Assembly: GCA_937937835.1 (NCBI GenBank)
Contig: CALDBJ010000040.1
Location: forward strand, 1 to 57,246
DNA length: 57,246 bases
Direction: 5' to 3'
Origin: an uncultured Collinsella sp.
Lineage (GTDB): Bacteria; Actinomycetota; Coriobacteriia; Coriobacteriales; Coriobacteriaceae
A model generated the notes under the pieces. That model saw only the letters and a list, made by a program, of their open reading frames with translations, was not told the DNA's origin and made no database searches. Made by a program: the position numbers and the translations under genes. Below, in pieces: positions 19,254 through 28,094 of this stretch. The stretch's first letter is position 1. Every line of letters starts with the position of its first letter.

Positions 19254-20924
19254 ATGTCTCAAGAAACCATCCGCGCGGCCGAGCGTGCCGCGGGACAGGT
19301 GAAGACCATGTCGACGTATGATCCGGACTCCGACCAGCTGCATGAGGAATGCGGCATTTTTGGTGTGTGGGCACCCGATCGCGATGTGGCTCGACTGACG
19401 TACTTTGGTCTGCGCGCGCTGCAGCATCGCGGCCAGGAATCGGCGGGAATCGCCGTGGGTGATGGCGGCACGGTTATGGTTCGCAAGGACCTGGGACTGC
19501 TCGATCGCGTGTTCTCCAACGCCGACCTGTCGACGCTCTCCGGCCAGCTGGCCGTGGGCCACGTGCGCTATGGCACTGCCGGTGCCAAGAGCTGGGAAGC
19601 CTCGCAGCCGCATCTTTCTACCATCAACAGCGTTATTATCGCGCTTGCTCACAACGGCACTCTGGTCAACACCGACGAGCTGCGCCGCCAGCTGATCGAG
19701 CTGGGCGTGCCGTTCCTCTCCAATTCGGATTCCGAGGTCGCGACCAAGCTTATCGGCTACTTTACCCAGCGTACAGGCCATCTGCGCGAGGGCATTCGCA
19801 AGACCATGGAGCTCGTGCGCGGCGGCTACGCCATGACGCTCATCAACGAGCAGGCACTCTACGCATTCCGCGATCCGCACGGCATTCGCCCGCTCGTGCT
19901 GGGCAAGCTGGTGGACGAGGGCCTGGACCAGGCCGATGCCGCATCCGTTTCGCAGCTGCCGTCGCAGGACGGCGCCGCGACGGTCGACTCCGCCGTCCGT
20001 GTCACGCGCGCCGGCGGCTGGGTCGTTGCTTCCGAGACCTGCGCACTCGACATCGTGGGTGCCGAGTACGTCCGTGACGTCCGTCCCGGCGAGATTTTGC
20101 GCATCAGCGCCGAGGGTCTGGTATCCGAGCAGGGCGTGCCTGCAGCCGAAGAGCCCGCAAACTGCATCTTTGAGCAGGTCTACTTCGCTCGCCCCGACTC
20201 CATCATGAACGGCAAGAGCGTCTACGCCTGCCGTTATGACATGGGTCGTCAGCTGGCACATGAGGAGCCCGTCGAGGCCGACCTGGTCATCGGCGTGCCC
20301 GACTCCGGCCTGCCGCCCGCGGAGGGGTATTCGCACGAGAGCGGTATTCCCTTTGGCGAGGGCCTCATCAAGAACCGCTACGTGGGCCGTACGTTTATCG
20401 AGCCCACGCAGGAGCTGCGCGCCATGGGCGTGCGCATGAAGCTCAACCCGCTGCGCGACAACATCGAAGGCAAACGCCTAGTCGTCATCGACGACTCCAT
20501 CGTCCGCGGCACCACCATGGTGCAGCTCGTCAAGATGCTGCGCAACGCCGGCGCCAAGGAGATTCACATTCGCATCAACTCGCCCGAGGTCATTTGGCCG
20601 TGCTTCTACGGTATCGATACCGACGTGCAGTCGCAGCTCATCAGCGCCAACAAGACGGTCGATGAGATCTGCGAGTATATCGGCGCCGATTCGCTGGCCT
20701 TCCTTTCGGTCGAGGGCCTGCTGAAGGTCATGCCCAAGGGCGGTTACTGCGATGCGTGCTTTACCGGACGCTACCCCGTGGCGATTCCCGAGAGCTTTGG
20801 CCACGACAAGTTCATGGAGGGCTTTAAGCCCCGCAACCTGGACAAGCCGCTGCACTTTGACGACGACGCCGTGGTCGAGAAATACGACGACCGCAGCTGG
20901 GAAGAGGAGCACGGCGAGGCCTAA
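19254..20924 (+). CDS. purF: Amidophosphoribosyltransferase
   Basis: First committed step of purine synthesis: glutamine plus PRPP gives phosphoribosylamine. The 556-residue protein has the N-terminal glutaminase domain with the nucleophile in EECGIFGVW (C33) and the PRTase domain with PRPP loop VVIDDSIVRGTT (410-421). C33 would be exposed by removing a 32-residue leader, longer than in many PurF proteins; an internal ATG at residue 19 would shorten it. Cysteines consistent with a [4Fe-4S]-type PurF are present (CDAC near the C-terminus). It is first of purF-purM-purN. Confidence 0.95.
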   Translation: MSQETIRAAERAAGQVKTMSTYDPDSDQLHEECGIFGVWAPDRDVARLTYFGLRALQHRGQESAGIAVGDGGTVMVRKDLGLLDRVFSNADLSTLSGQLAVGHVRYGTAGAKSWEASQPHLSTINSVIIALAHNGTLVNTDELRRQLIELGVPFLSNSDSEVATKLIGYFTQRTGHLREGIRKTMELVRGGYAMTLINEQALYAFRDPHGIRPLVLGKLVDEGLDQADAASVSQLPSQDGAATVDSAVRVTRAGGWVVASETCALDIVGAEYVRDVRPGEILRISAEGLVSEQGVPAAEEPANCIFEQVYFARPDSIMNGKSVYACRYDMGRQLAHEEPVEADLVIGVPDSGLPPAEGYSHESGIPFGEGLIKNRYVGRTFIEPTQELRAMGVRMKLNPLRDNIEGKRLVVIDDSIVRGTTMVQLVKMLRNAGAKEIHIRINSPEVIWPCFYGIDTDVQSQLISANKTVDEICEYIGADSLAFLSVEGLLKVMPKGGYCDACFTGRYPVAIPESFGHDKFMEGFKPRNLDKPLHFDDDAVVEKYDDRSWEEEHGEA

Positions 20925-20963
20925 AACCTGCCATGTGGGGACAGGTTTATTTTGGTAGGTTTT
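20923..20963. repeat. Inverted repeat after purF containing the GGGGACAGG core
   Basis: AAAACCTGCCA (20923-20933) pairs with TGGTAGGTTTT (20953-20963); between them is GTGGGGACAGGTTTATT. The same core is found in elements at 31954-32132. It begins inside the purF stop codon. Confidence 0.65.
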
Positions 20964-21081
20964 ACCTGCTGTTTTGTTGATATGACGGCGCGTGCTGTTA
21001 TGGCGCGCGCCGAAATGAACGCAACTATGAGCACCGTTTGGCGTCCGCGCGGCGCCACGGTAGTGGGAGAGGAAGGCTCAG

Positions 21082-22185
21082 ATGAGCGACAGCAAGCATG
21101 TGACGTACGAGGACGCCGGCGTCGATACCGCCGAGGGCGGCCGCGCCGTCGACGCTATTAAGCAGATGGTCAAGGACACCAACCGCCCCGAGGTCATCGG
21201 CGGCATCGGCGGCTTTGGTGGCCTGTTCTCGGCCGCCGCGCTTAAGGATATGGAAGACCCGATCCTGATCAGCGGCACCGACGGCGTGGGTACCAAGCTC
21301 GTGCTCGCCCAGATCATGGACCGTCACGAGACGGTGGGCCAGGACTTGGTCGCCATGTGCGTCAATGACATTTTGGCTTCGGGCGCCGAGCCGCTGTTCT
21401 TCCTGGATTACGTCGCCATCGGTCACATTGAGGCCGAGCACATGGCAAAGATCATCAAGGGCGTGGCCGACGGCTGCAAGCTCGCAGGCTGCGCGCTCGT
21501 GGGCGGCGAGATGGCCGAGCACCCCGGTGTCATGGCCCCCGCCGATTACGACCTCGCCGGCTTTACCGTGGGTGTTGTCGATCGTCCCAAGATGCTCGAC
21601 CCCGCGAACGTTCGCCCCGGCGATGTGATCCTGGGCCTGCCCTCCACCGGTGTGCACTCCAACGGATACTCACTCGTGCGCAAGGTTATCGGTGTTGACG
21701 GCATCAAGCCGGGTACGCCCGAGGCTGCCGCTAAGGCCGAGGAACTAAGCCGTCCGCTCGAGGAGCTCGGCGGTGCATCGCTGGCCGACGCCCTGCTGGC
21801 CCCCACGCGCATCTACGTCAAGCCGATTCTGGAGCTGCTGCGCAATGGCGCCAACGTTCATGCCATTGCCCACATCACCGGCGGCGGTATTACCGAGAAC
21901 CTCAACCGCGCGCTCGCCGACGACGTCGACGCCGTGGTCACCCGCAACGGCGCCGAGATGGGCTGGGATGTTCCGCCCGTCATCACCTACGTGTCGCGTC
22001 AGGCCGAGCTCGTGCCCAACGAGGCATGTAAGACCTTCAACATGGGCGTCGGCCTGTGCCTGATCGTCGCCCCCGAGGACGAGGCTGCCGTGACCGAGGC
22101 GCTGGTCGCGCTGGGCGAGAAGCCGTTCCGCGTGGGCGAGTGCGTCGAGGGTTCCGGTAAGGTCGTGTACTCCGATGAGCGCTAA
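21082..22185 (+). CDS. purM: Phosphoribosylformylglycinamidine cyclo-ligase (AIR synthetase)
   Basis: Closes FGAM to aminoimidazole ribonucleotide using ATP. The 367-residue protein has the PurM N-terminal domain (GGFGGLFS, ISGTDGVGTKL, VNDILASGAEPLFFLDY) and the C-terminal domain (GLPSTGVHSNGYSLVRKV, HITGGGITENLNRAL, NMGVGLCLIV). AGAGGAAGG precedes ATG 21082. It lies 157 nt after purF and overlaps purN by 11 nt, so purM and purN are translationally linked. Confidence 0.97.
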   Translation: MSDSKHVTYEDAGVDTAEGGRAVDAIKQMVKDTNRPEVIGGIGGFGGLFSAAALKDMEDPILISGTDGVGTKLVLAQIMDRHETVGQDLVAMCVNDILASGAEPLFFLDYVAIGHIEAEHMAKIIKGVADGCKLAGCALVGGEMAEHPGVMAPADYDLAGFTVGVVDRPKMLDPANVRPGDVILGLPSTGVHSNGYSLVRKVIGVDGIKPGTPEAAAKAEELSRPLEELGGASLADALLAPTRIYVKPILELLRNGANVHAIAHITGGGITENLNRALADDVDAVVTRNGAEMGWDVPPVITYVSRQAELVPNEACKTFNMGVGLCLIVAPEDEAAVTEALVALGEKPFRVGECVEGSGKVVYSDER

Positions 22186-22876
22186 CGAGCAGATGACTGC
22201 TGCCGAGGGCCTGGGCTTTGTGCCCTACACCCGTCCGACCGGTACCGATACGGCCGAGCCGCTCAAGATCGGCGTGCTTATCAGCGGTTCGGGTACCAAC
22301 CTGCAGGCGCTGATCGACCTGATCGCCGCTGGCAAGCTCAACGCCTCGATTGAGCTTGTGGTGTCGAGCCGTCCTTCGGCCAAGGGCTTGCAGCGTGCCG
22401 AGCGTGCGGGCATCCAGACACTCACGCTGTCCAAAGATGTCTATGCCGACCCCATCGCGGCTGACGAGATCATCGCGCATGAGCTGCTCGAGCGCGGCTG
22501 CGAGTACGTGGTGATGGCCGGTTACATGCGCATGGTGCACACGCCGCTGCTGGCGGCGTTCCCCAACCGCGTGGTCAACCTGCATCCGGCACTGCTGCCG
22601 AGCTTTACCGGTGCCCATGCGATCGACGATGCGTTTGCGCGCGGCGTCAAGGTGACCGGCGTGACCGTGCACTTTGCCAACGAGATCTACGACAACGGTC
22701 CCATCATCGCCCAGCGTGCGCTGGCTGTTGAGGAGGGCTGGGACGTCGACACGCTCGAGGAGCACATCCACGCGATTGAGCACGTGCTGTATCCCGAGGT
22801 CGTGCAGATGCTCGCCGACGGCCGCGTCCACGTGCTGGAGAGCGGCAAGGTCGCAATTGACGCGCCTCGCGGCTAG
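22175..22876 (+). CDS. purN: Phosphoribosylglycinamide formyltransferase (folate-dependent)
   Basis: Formylates GAR with 10-formyl-THF. The 233-residue protein carries the family core IGVLISGSGTNLQALIDLI, the active-site segment NLHPALLPSF (N135, H137) and GVTVHFANEIYDNGPIIAQ. A 30-residue N-terminal extension precedes the usual start; the chosen ATG 22175 lies inside purM, and an alternative start further in is possible. It ends the purF-purM-purN unit and is followed by a terminator. Confidence 0.95.
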   Translation: MSANEQMTAAEGLGFVPYTRPTGTDTAEPLKIGVLISGSGTNLQALIDLIAAGKLNASIELVVSSRPSAKGLQRAERAGIQTLTLSKDVYADPIAADEIIAHELLERGCEYVVMAGYMRMVHTPLLAAFPNRVVNLHPALLPSFTGAHAIDDAFARGVKVTGVTVHFANEIYDNGPIIAQRALAVEEGWDVDTLEEHIHAIEHVLYPEVVQMLADGRVHVLESGKVAIDAPRG

Positions 22877-22908
22877 CGGCGCACAGTACAATTTAGCCGA
22901 GTAGTCAG

Positions 22909-22951
22909 GGTGGTCATTGGCGCCAAGGCGCAAGTGGCCACCTTTTGTTTT
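22909..22951 (+). terminator. Terminator after purN
   Basis: A 16-bp stem with G-U pairs and one or two mismatches (22909-22924 with 22927-22942) is followed by TTTTGTTTT. Confidence 0.8.
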
Positions 22952-22955
22952 AGGT

Positions 22956-23036
22956 AGTCATTGGGGACGTTCTTAAACGACTGGTCATTGGGGACGTTCT
23001 TGAATGACTAGTCGTTTAAGAACGTCCCAGGTGACT
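22956..23036. repeat. GGGGACGTTCTT palindromic repeat cluster
   Basis: Outer arms 22956-22982 and 23010-23036 are complementary over 27 bp with three mismatches. Inside lies a second, direct copy of TCATTGGGGACGTTCTT (22984-23001). This is the left flank of the PTS EIIA gene. Confidence 0.8.
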
Positions 23037-23055
23037 AGGTGAGAGAGGTGAGCGC

Positions 23056-23520
23056 ATGGCGGATAACGAAGCGCTGTTTACGCCTGAGCTGGTGTTTTTT
23101 GATTGGGAGTGTGCAACGCCGGATGAGGTGTTTGCGCGGCTCGAGGGCGAGCTTGCTCCACGTGGCTACATTGCCGAGGGTTGGCTCGACGCCGTTCGCA
23201 CGCGCGAGGATGCCTATCCCACGGGTCTTGCCATGCCGGCGGCAAACATTGCCATTCCGCATACCGATCCGGGGTTTGTGGCCAAGCCCTATATCGCGGT
23301 GGTGAAGCCCGCCGCGCCCGTGACATTTAACGCTATGGCTGGCATGGGCGCTCCGGTGCCGGCGCAGATCGTCATCAATTTGGGTATTGCCGAGCCGGGC
23401 GGCCAGGTCGAGGCCCTGCAGGCACTCATGAACATCTTTATGGGCGCCGATGCCGCAGCCGACGTGCTCGGCCAGACCACGCCCCAGGGCATGGTCGACG
23501 CCATCCGCCGTCACTTCTAA
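23056..23520 (+). CDS. PTS EIIA component, galactitol/fructose-mannitol type
   Basis: Cytoplasmic phosphocarrier that passes phosphate from HPr to a EIIB. The 154-residue protein has the family active-site context YPTGL...NIAIPHTDPGFV with the phosphorylated histidine at residue 69. No EIIB or EIIC gene is adjacent, so either it serves distant permease genes or it has a regulatory role. The gene is bracketed on both sides by palindromic repeats of the GGGGAC family. Start ATG 23056 has GAGAGG upstream. Confidence 0.82.
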   Translation: MADNEALFTPELVFFDWECATPDEVFARLEGELAPRGYIAEGWLDAVRTREDAYPTGLAMPAANIAIPHTDPGFVAKPYIAVVKPAAPVTFNAMAGMGAPVPAQIVINLGIAEPGGQVEALQALMNIFMGADAAADVLGQTTPQGMVDAIRRHF

Positions 23521-23531
23521 GGTGGGGCTGA

Positions 23532-23616
23532 GCCGGCACTTGGGGACGTTCCTTTTCTGCTGGCAGTAAGGGACGGTCCCCAAGTGCCGGCATATAAAGA
23601 ACGTCCCCAAGTGCCA
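23532..23616. repeat. GGGGACGTTCC palindromic repeat cluster
   Basis: GCCGGCACTTGGGGACGTTCC (23532-23552) pairs with 23571-23591 (19 of 21 matched). A further reversed half copy, AAAGAACGTCCCCAAGTGCC, follows at about 23597-23616. It is the right flank of the EIIA gene. Confidence 0.8.
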
Positions 23617-23627
23617 CATCTGCCCCC

Positions 23628-23670
23628 TTTGCACCAAAATGGTGCAGATTAACCTGTCCCCAATGCACCA
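23628..23670. repeat. Small hairpin plus half copy of the GGGGACAGG core
   Basis: TTTGCACCA-AAA-TGGTGCA forms a compact hairpin at about 23628-23645, followed by TTAACCTGTCCCCAATGCACC, which carries the reversed CCTGTCCCC core of the local repeat family. Confidence 0.5.
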
Positions 23671-23737
23671 AGCGTGTCGCGGGGGCTGCGTTGTGACACA
23701 ATGGCGTTTGTTCGATTCGTTATGCGAAAGGCCAACT

Positions 23738-24958
23738 ATGGCAAATAAGAAAAAGAACTCCGAGGCCGCGCCGACGCCCGAGCAGCAGGCCCGCGCTGCC
23801 TCCAGCTCTCGCAAGAAGCAGCGCAAGACGTACGTGTCTAAGACCGTCAAGATCGTCCTGGTGATCATCGGCGTGCTGGCGATGCTGCTTTCCGTCTCGG
23901 CGATGGCGTGCTCCGGCCTTATGTCGCAGGCCGAGGACACCTCGGGCTACAAGCTGACCGGCGGTGTTGCTGCAACTATCAACGGCACCAACCTCACCGA
24001 GGACACCGTGACCAAGCAGATCATGAGCATGCGCACGTCCTACGGCTACACCAAGGACAAGGACTGGGCGCAGTATCTGGTCGACAACGACCTGACGCCC
24101 AAGAAGTACCGCAAGCAACTCATCGACTCCTATACGCAGCAGATTCTGCTTCAGCAGGCACAGAAGGAGAACGGCGTGACGGTGTCGGACGAGGAGGTCG
24201 AGAAGGCTTGGAAGGACGCGTGCAAGAGCGCGGGCGGTGCCAAGGCCTTTAAGAAGACCCTCAAGACCTACGGCTATACCGAGGACACCTACAAGGACTC
24301 GCTCAAGGAGAGTCTGGCGCAGCAGAAACTCAAGGATGCCGTCGCGCCCACGAGCAAGCCCAAGGACAGCGAGATTGTCGATTACATCAACGAGAACCTG
24401 TCTAACTACAACGATGCTCGCCGCTCGTCGAACATCCTGATCAAGGTTGATTCCGACGCTTCCGACGAGGACAAGGCTGCCGCTAAGGCCAAGGCGCAGG
24501 AGTGTCTGGACAAGATCAACTCCGGTGAGCTGAGCTTTGAGGACGCCGTTGAGCAGTACTCCGAAGACACCGGTTCCAAGGAGAAGAAGGGCGATGTGGG
24601 CTGGGATAAGCTCACCACCTTTGTCGACAGCTACCAGACGGCGCTCGAGGGGCTCAACAAGGGCGACGTGAGCGAAGTCGTCGAGTCGACCTATGGTTAC
24701 CACATCATCAAGTGCACCGACTACTTCCATGTCGATAGCCAGGTCGATGACATCAAGCAGGTACCCAAGGACATCAAGAAGTACGTCTCCAACGTGGTGA
24801 AGACGCAGGCGGCCAGTACCGCGTACAGCGAGTGGCTGGAGCAGTACAAGAAGGATGCCGACATCACCGTCAACCCCATGCCCAAAGACGTACCCTATAA
24901 CGTGAGTCTGAAGGGCGTCACCAAGAGCTCGACCGACGATTCGTCGACGACTGAGTAA
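23738..24958 (+). CDS. PrsA/SurA-like foldase with parvulin domain
   Basis: Predicted peptidyl-prolyl isomerase/chaperone for secreted proteins. The 406-residue protein has a Lys-rich cytoplasmic start, a membrane helix at about 36-58 ending SAMACSG (possibly a weak lipobox with C58), a SurA-N-like helical region (about 70-225), a parvulin domain at about 227-327 (SSNILIKV, SFEDAVEQYSEDTGSKEKKG, TYGYHIIKCTDY), and a Ser/Thr-rich tail. ATG 23738 follows AAAGG; the open frame upstream is only repeat sequence. Confidence 0.85.
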   Translation: MANKKKNSEAAPTPEQQARAASSSRKKQRKTYVSKTVKIVLVIIGVLAMLLSVSAMACSGLMSQAEDTSGYKLTGGVAATINGTNLTEDTVTKQIMSMRTSYGYTKDKDWAQYLVDNDLTPKKYRKQLIDSYTQQILLQQAQKENGVTVSDEEVEKAWKDACKSAGGAKAFKKTLKTYGYTEDTYKDSLKESLAQQKLKDAVAPTSKPKDSEIVDYINENLSNYNDARRSSNILIKVDSDASDEDKAAAKAKAQECLDKINSGELSFEDAVEQYSEDTGSKEKKGDVGWDKLTTFVDSYQTALEGLNKGDVSEVVESTYGYHIIKCTDYFHVDSQVDDIKQVPKDIKKYVSNVVKTQAASTAYSEWLEQYKKDADITVNPMPKDVPYNVSLKGVTKSSTDDSSTTE

Positions 24959-25012
24959 TCATGGGGCGGTGCTCGCGCGAGTGCCGCCCACGCGTTTAGA
25001 GAGGATTTGCAG

Positions 25013-25456
25013 ATGACCAACGAAGAGCTGCAGAAGGAAATGATCGCGGCCATGAAGGCCAAGGACAAGGTTCGCCTGTCCATCATTCGCCAGGTCAAGG
25101 CAGAGGTGAAGAATATCGAGGTTAACGAGCGCCGCGATGTGACCGAGGAAGACGTCAACAGCATGATCAAGCGTCTGATCAAGCAGACGAGCGAGACGCT
25201 GGAGATGTCCATCAAGGCCGGCACCGACCAGGAGCGTACCGACAACCTGACCGAGCAGGTCAAGATTCTGGAAAGCCTGCTGCCCGCGCAGGTTTCGGGC
25301 GAGGAGCTCGAGGCCCTGATCGAGCAGGTTATCGCCGAGCTGGGTGCCACGTCCAAGAAGCAGATGGGCCAGGTTATGGGTGCCCTGGGCAAGGCAACCG
25401 GCGGCAACTTCGACAAGCCGGCCGCAGCAAAGATCGTCGGCGCAAAGCTTGCGTAA
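25013..25456 (+). CDS. GatB/YqeY domain protein
   Basis: Small protein of the YqeY family, related to the tail domain of the amidotransferase GatB; its cellular role is not settled. The 147 residues have the usual length and pattern (MTNEELQKEMIAAMKAKDK, then LTEQVKILESLLPAQVS, QMGQVMGALGKATGG, FDKPAAAKIVGAKL). ATG 25013 lies 7 nt after GAGAGGA; the TTG two codons earlier overlaps that site. It is followed by its own terminator. Confidence 0.9.
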   Translation: MTNEELQKEMIAAMKAKDKVRLSIIRQVKAEVKNIEVNERRDVTEEDVNSMIKRLIKQTSETLEMSIKAGTDQERTDNLTEQVKILESLLPAQVSGEELEALIEQVIAELGATSKKQMGQVMGALGKATGGNFDKPAAAKIVGAKLA

Positions 25457-25485
25457 GGGCCGAGCGGTACATAGTTGATGTTGAG

Positions 25486-25517
25486 GGGGCGTGGCCGTCA
25501 TGGTCGCGCCCCTTTTT
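25486..25517 (+). terminator. Terminator after the YqeY gene
   Basis: An 11-bp stem with two G-U pairs (25486-25496 with 25502-25512) is followed by TTTTT. Confidence 0.88.
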
Positions 25518-25529
25518 GCTGGGCTGGGC

Positions 25530-25598
25530 ACTCATTGGGGACAGGCTTAAATGAGTGCCCAATGAGCAGGTACTCATTTAAGTCTGTCCCCAATGAGT
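25530..25598. repeat. GGGGACAG palindromic repeat
   Basis: Arms 25530-25556 and 25572-25598 match at 26 of 27 positions (ends ACTCATTGGGGACAG). The loop also contains GCCCAATGAG. It marks the left edge of the amino-acid ABC operon. Confidence 0.85.
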
Positions 25599-25703
25599 GG
25601 GTTAAAGGTTGCGGGTTCTTTACGGGAATGTAGTGTGGGCTGCGGAAACGCGGTTCTTTCCGTACAATAGTTCAACTCGTGTAAACGCAGGGAAGGGACA
25701 TTC

Positions 25704-26435
25704 ATGGCAGACATGATCGAGATCAAGCATCTCAACAAGTACTTTGGCGACCTGCATGTGCTCAAAGATATCAATCTCACCGTCAAACGCGGCGAGAAGC
25801 TCGTAATGATCGGGCCTTCCGGTTCGGGTAAGTCGACGCTCATCCGTTGCGTCGATTATCTGGAGGAACCCACGTCGGGCGAGGTCGTCATCGATGGCAC
25901 GCCGCTCACCAAAAAGAATCACCTGGAGATGGCTCGCAAGTACAGTTCCATGGTGTTTCAGCAGTTCAACCTGTATCCCAACATGACGGTGCTGGGCAAC
26001 CTGACGCTCGCGCCCATCAAGCTGCAAAAGAAGAGCAAGGAGGAGGCGACCGAGATCGCCATCGCCGCGCTCAAGCGCGTCGGTATGGCTCATAAGGCCG
26101 GCGAGTATCCGCAGAATCTCTCGGGTGGTCAGCAACAGCGCATCGCCATCGCCCGTGCCTTGTGCACCAAGCAGCCCATCATTCTGTTTGACGAGCCGAC
26201 CTCGGCGCTCGACCCCGAGATGGTCCAGGAGGTTCTGGACGTTATGATTGAGCTCGCGCAGGAGGACATCACCATGATCTGCGTGACGCACGAGATGGGC
26301 TTTGCGCGCCAGGTGGCCGACCGCGTCATCTTTATGGAGGACGGCCGCATTCTGGAGGAGGGCACGCCCGAGCACTTCTTCGACAACCCCGAGAACCCGC
26401 GCTGCCGCGAGTTTCTGTCCAAGATTCTGCACTAG
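25704..26435 (+). CDS. Amino-acid ABC transporter, ATP-binding protein
   Basis: ATPase that powers polar amino-acid uptake, of the GlnQ/HisP type. The 243-residue protein has Walker A GPSGSGKST, Q-loop VFQQFNLYPNMTVL, signature LSGGQQQRIAIARAL, Walker B ILFDEPTSALDPEM and the THEMGFAR histidine switch. It opens an operon of four: ATPase, binding protein and two permeases. A TACAAT at about 25664-25669 may be the -10 element. Confidence 0.95.
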   Translation: MADMIEIKHLNKYFGDLHVLKDINLTVKRGEKLVMIGPSGSGKSTLIRCVDYLEEPTSGEVVIDGTPLTKKNHLEMARKYSSMVFQQFNLYPNMTVLGNLTLAPIKLQKKSKEEATEIAIAALKRVGMAHKAGEYPQNLSGGQQQRIAIARALCTKQPIILFDEPTSALDPEMVQEVLDVMIELAQEDITMICVTHEMGFARQVADRVIFMEDGRILEEGTPEHFFDNPENPRCREFLSKILH

Positions 26436-26443
26436 GCGCGGTG

Positions 26444-27319
26444 ATGGACATGACGGATATGACGAGGGCGGCCGTGTCGCGCCGTCACTTTTTGCAGCTG
26501 GCTGGCGCCGGCATGCTTGCGCTGACGGGGACCGCGCTTACCGGTTGCGGCAACTCCACCAGCGGCGAGGGCTCCGACAAGGGGTCCAAGCTTGCGGCCA
26601 TCAAGTCGCGTGGCCATCTGAATGCAGGCGTTAAGAAGGACGTTCCCGGCTATGGCTATTACGACACCGCCAAGGGCCGCTTTGAGGGCATGGAAGTCGA
26701 TTTGTGCTACCAGATCGCCGCTGCCGTCTTTGGCGTGAGCTACAAGGAGGCCCGCGCCCAGGAGCTTGTCGAGTTTACCGACGTAACGCCCAAGACGCGC
26801 GGCCCGCTGATCGATAACGGCCAACTCGACGTGGTCGCGGCGACCTACACCATCACCGACGAGCGCAAGAAGAGCTGGGATTTCTCGACGCCGTACCGCA
26901 CCGACTACGTGGGACTCATGGTCAAGAAGCGTTCGGGCTTTACCTCGATTGAGGACCTGGACGGCAAGGTCATTGGCGTGAGCCAGGGCGCCACCACGCA
27001 GGGCCTGATCGAGCAGATGATCAAGGACAACGGCTTTAGCTGCAAGCCCGAGTTTAGGGCCTTTAGCGGCTACCCCATCATCAAGAGTTCGCTCGACGCC
27101 GGCAATATCGACGTCTTTGCCATGGACCGCTCCACGCTGGCCGGTTACATGAACGAGACCGTTGAGCTGCTGCAGCCCGAGGTCAAGTTTGGCGAGCAGG
27201 GCTACGGCGTGGCGACCAAGAAGGGTTGCGACCTTTCGGCCGTGGTCGATCAGGTGATATGCGATCGCCTGGCCGACGGCTGGCTCGACCAAGAGGTCAA
27301 GACCTGGGGTCTTGTATAG
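26444..27319 (+). CDS. Amino-acid ABC transporter, substrate-binding lipoprotein
   Basis: Extracytoplasmic binding protein for a polar amino acid such as glutamine or glutamate. The 291-residue precursor has a twin-arginine motif SRRHFLQ (R13, R14) followed by a hydrophobic stretch and lipobox LTGC (C35), so it looks like a Tat-exported lipoprotein. The mature part has the family pattern GHLNAGVKKDVPGYGYYD, FEGMEVDLCYQIA and VAATYTITDERKKSWDFS. Starts at GTG 26441 or ATG 26450 are also possible. Confidence 0.9.
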   Translation: MDMTDMTRAAVSRRHFLQLAGAGMLALTGTALTGCGNSTSGEGSDKGSKLAAIKSRGHLNAGVKKDVPGYGYYDTAKGRFEGMEVDLCYQIAAAVFGVSYKEARAQELVEFTDVTPKTRGPLIDNGQLDVVAATYTITDERKKSWDFSTPYRTDYVGLMVKKRSGFTSIEDLDGKVIGVSQGATTQGLIEQMIKDNGFSCKPEFRAFSGYPIIKSSLDAGNIDVFAMDRSTLAGYMNETVELLQPEVKFGEQGYGVATKKGCDLSAVVDQVICDRLADGWLDQEVKTWGLV

Positions 27320-27344
27320 GCGCATCGTCCAAGGAAGGAATCAA

Positions 27345-28091
27345 ATGCTCGAAGGATTATTTGACGCCGACCGTTGGTCGACGACATTTCAAAACATGGG
27401 GCCCTTCTGGGAGGGCTTTGGCGTGACGCTGCAGGTGGTCGTTGCCGGTCTGCTGCTGTCGCTGGTGCTGGGCACGCTGCTGGGCGTGTTCTCTACCACT
27501 CGCTCGCGCGTGCTGCGCGCCATAAGCCGCGTGTACGTGGAGTTTTACCAGAACACCCCGTTGCCCGTGCAGGTGCTCTTTATGTACATGGCCGGTCCGC
27601 AGTTTTTGCAGGCCATAACCGGTGCCGACCAGCCGGTGCGCATCGCGCCGTTCGTGCTGGGCTTCTTGGGCGTGGGCCTGTATCACGCGGCCTACATTTC
27701 GGAGGTCATCCGCACTGGTATCGAGGCGGTTCCGCGCGGTCAGATGGAGGCGGCCCAGAGCCAGGGCTTCACCCGTGCGCAGGCCTACTGGTACATCGTG
27801 CTGCCCCAGACATTCAAGATCATTCTGCCGCCGCTGTGTAACCAGGCGCTCAACCTGGTCAAGAACACGTCGGTACTGGCGCTTGTGGCCGGCGGCGACC
27901 TTATGTACCGTTCCGACAACTTTGTGAGTCTGTACGGTTACCTGCAGGGATACATCGTCTGCTGCCTTATGTACTTCATCATCTGCTTTCCGCTCGCCAT
28001 GCTGGTGCAGTGGCTCGAGCGCCGCTCCAAGGAGCGTCCGCGCGGCGTGAGCCTGGCCGAGCTGGGGCTCGACAACGTAGAGGAGGCCTAG
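27345..28091 (+). CDS. Amino-acid ABC transporter, permease 1
   Basis: Membrane subunit of the HisM/GlnP family. The 248-residue protein has several membrane helices and the cytoplasmic coupling loop EAAQSQGFTRAQAYWYIVLPQ. AAGGAAGGA precedes ATG 27345; the frame is open a further 11 codons into the preceding gene but has no ribosome site there. It ends 3 nt before the second permease gene. Confidence 0.93.
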   Translation: MLEGLFDADRWSTTFQNMGPFWEGFGVTLQVVVAGLLLSLVLGTLLGVFSTTRSRVLRAISRVYVEFYQNTPLPVQVLFMYMAGPQFLQAITGADQPVRIAPFVLGFLGVGLYHAAYISEVIRTGIEAVPRGQMEAAQSQGFTRAQAYWYIVLPQTFKIILPPLCNQALNLVKNTSVLALVAGGDLMYRSDNFVSLYGYLQGYIVCCLMYFIICFPLAMLVQWLERRSKERPRGVSLAELGLDNVEEA

Positions 28092-28094
28092 CGC

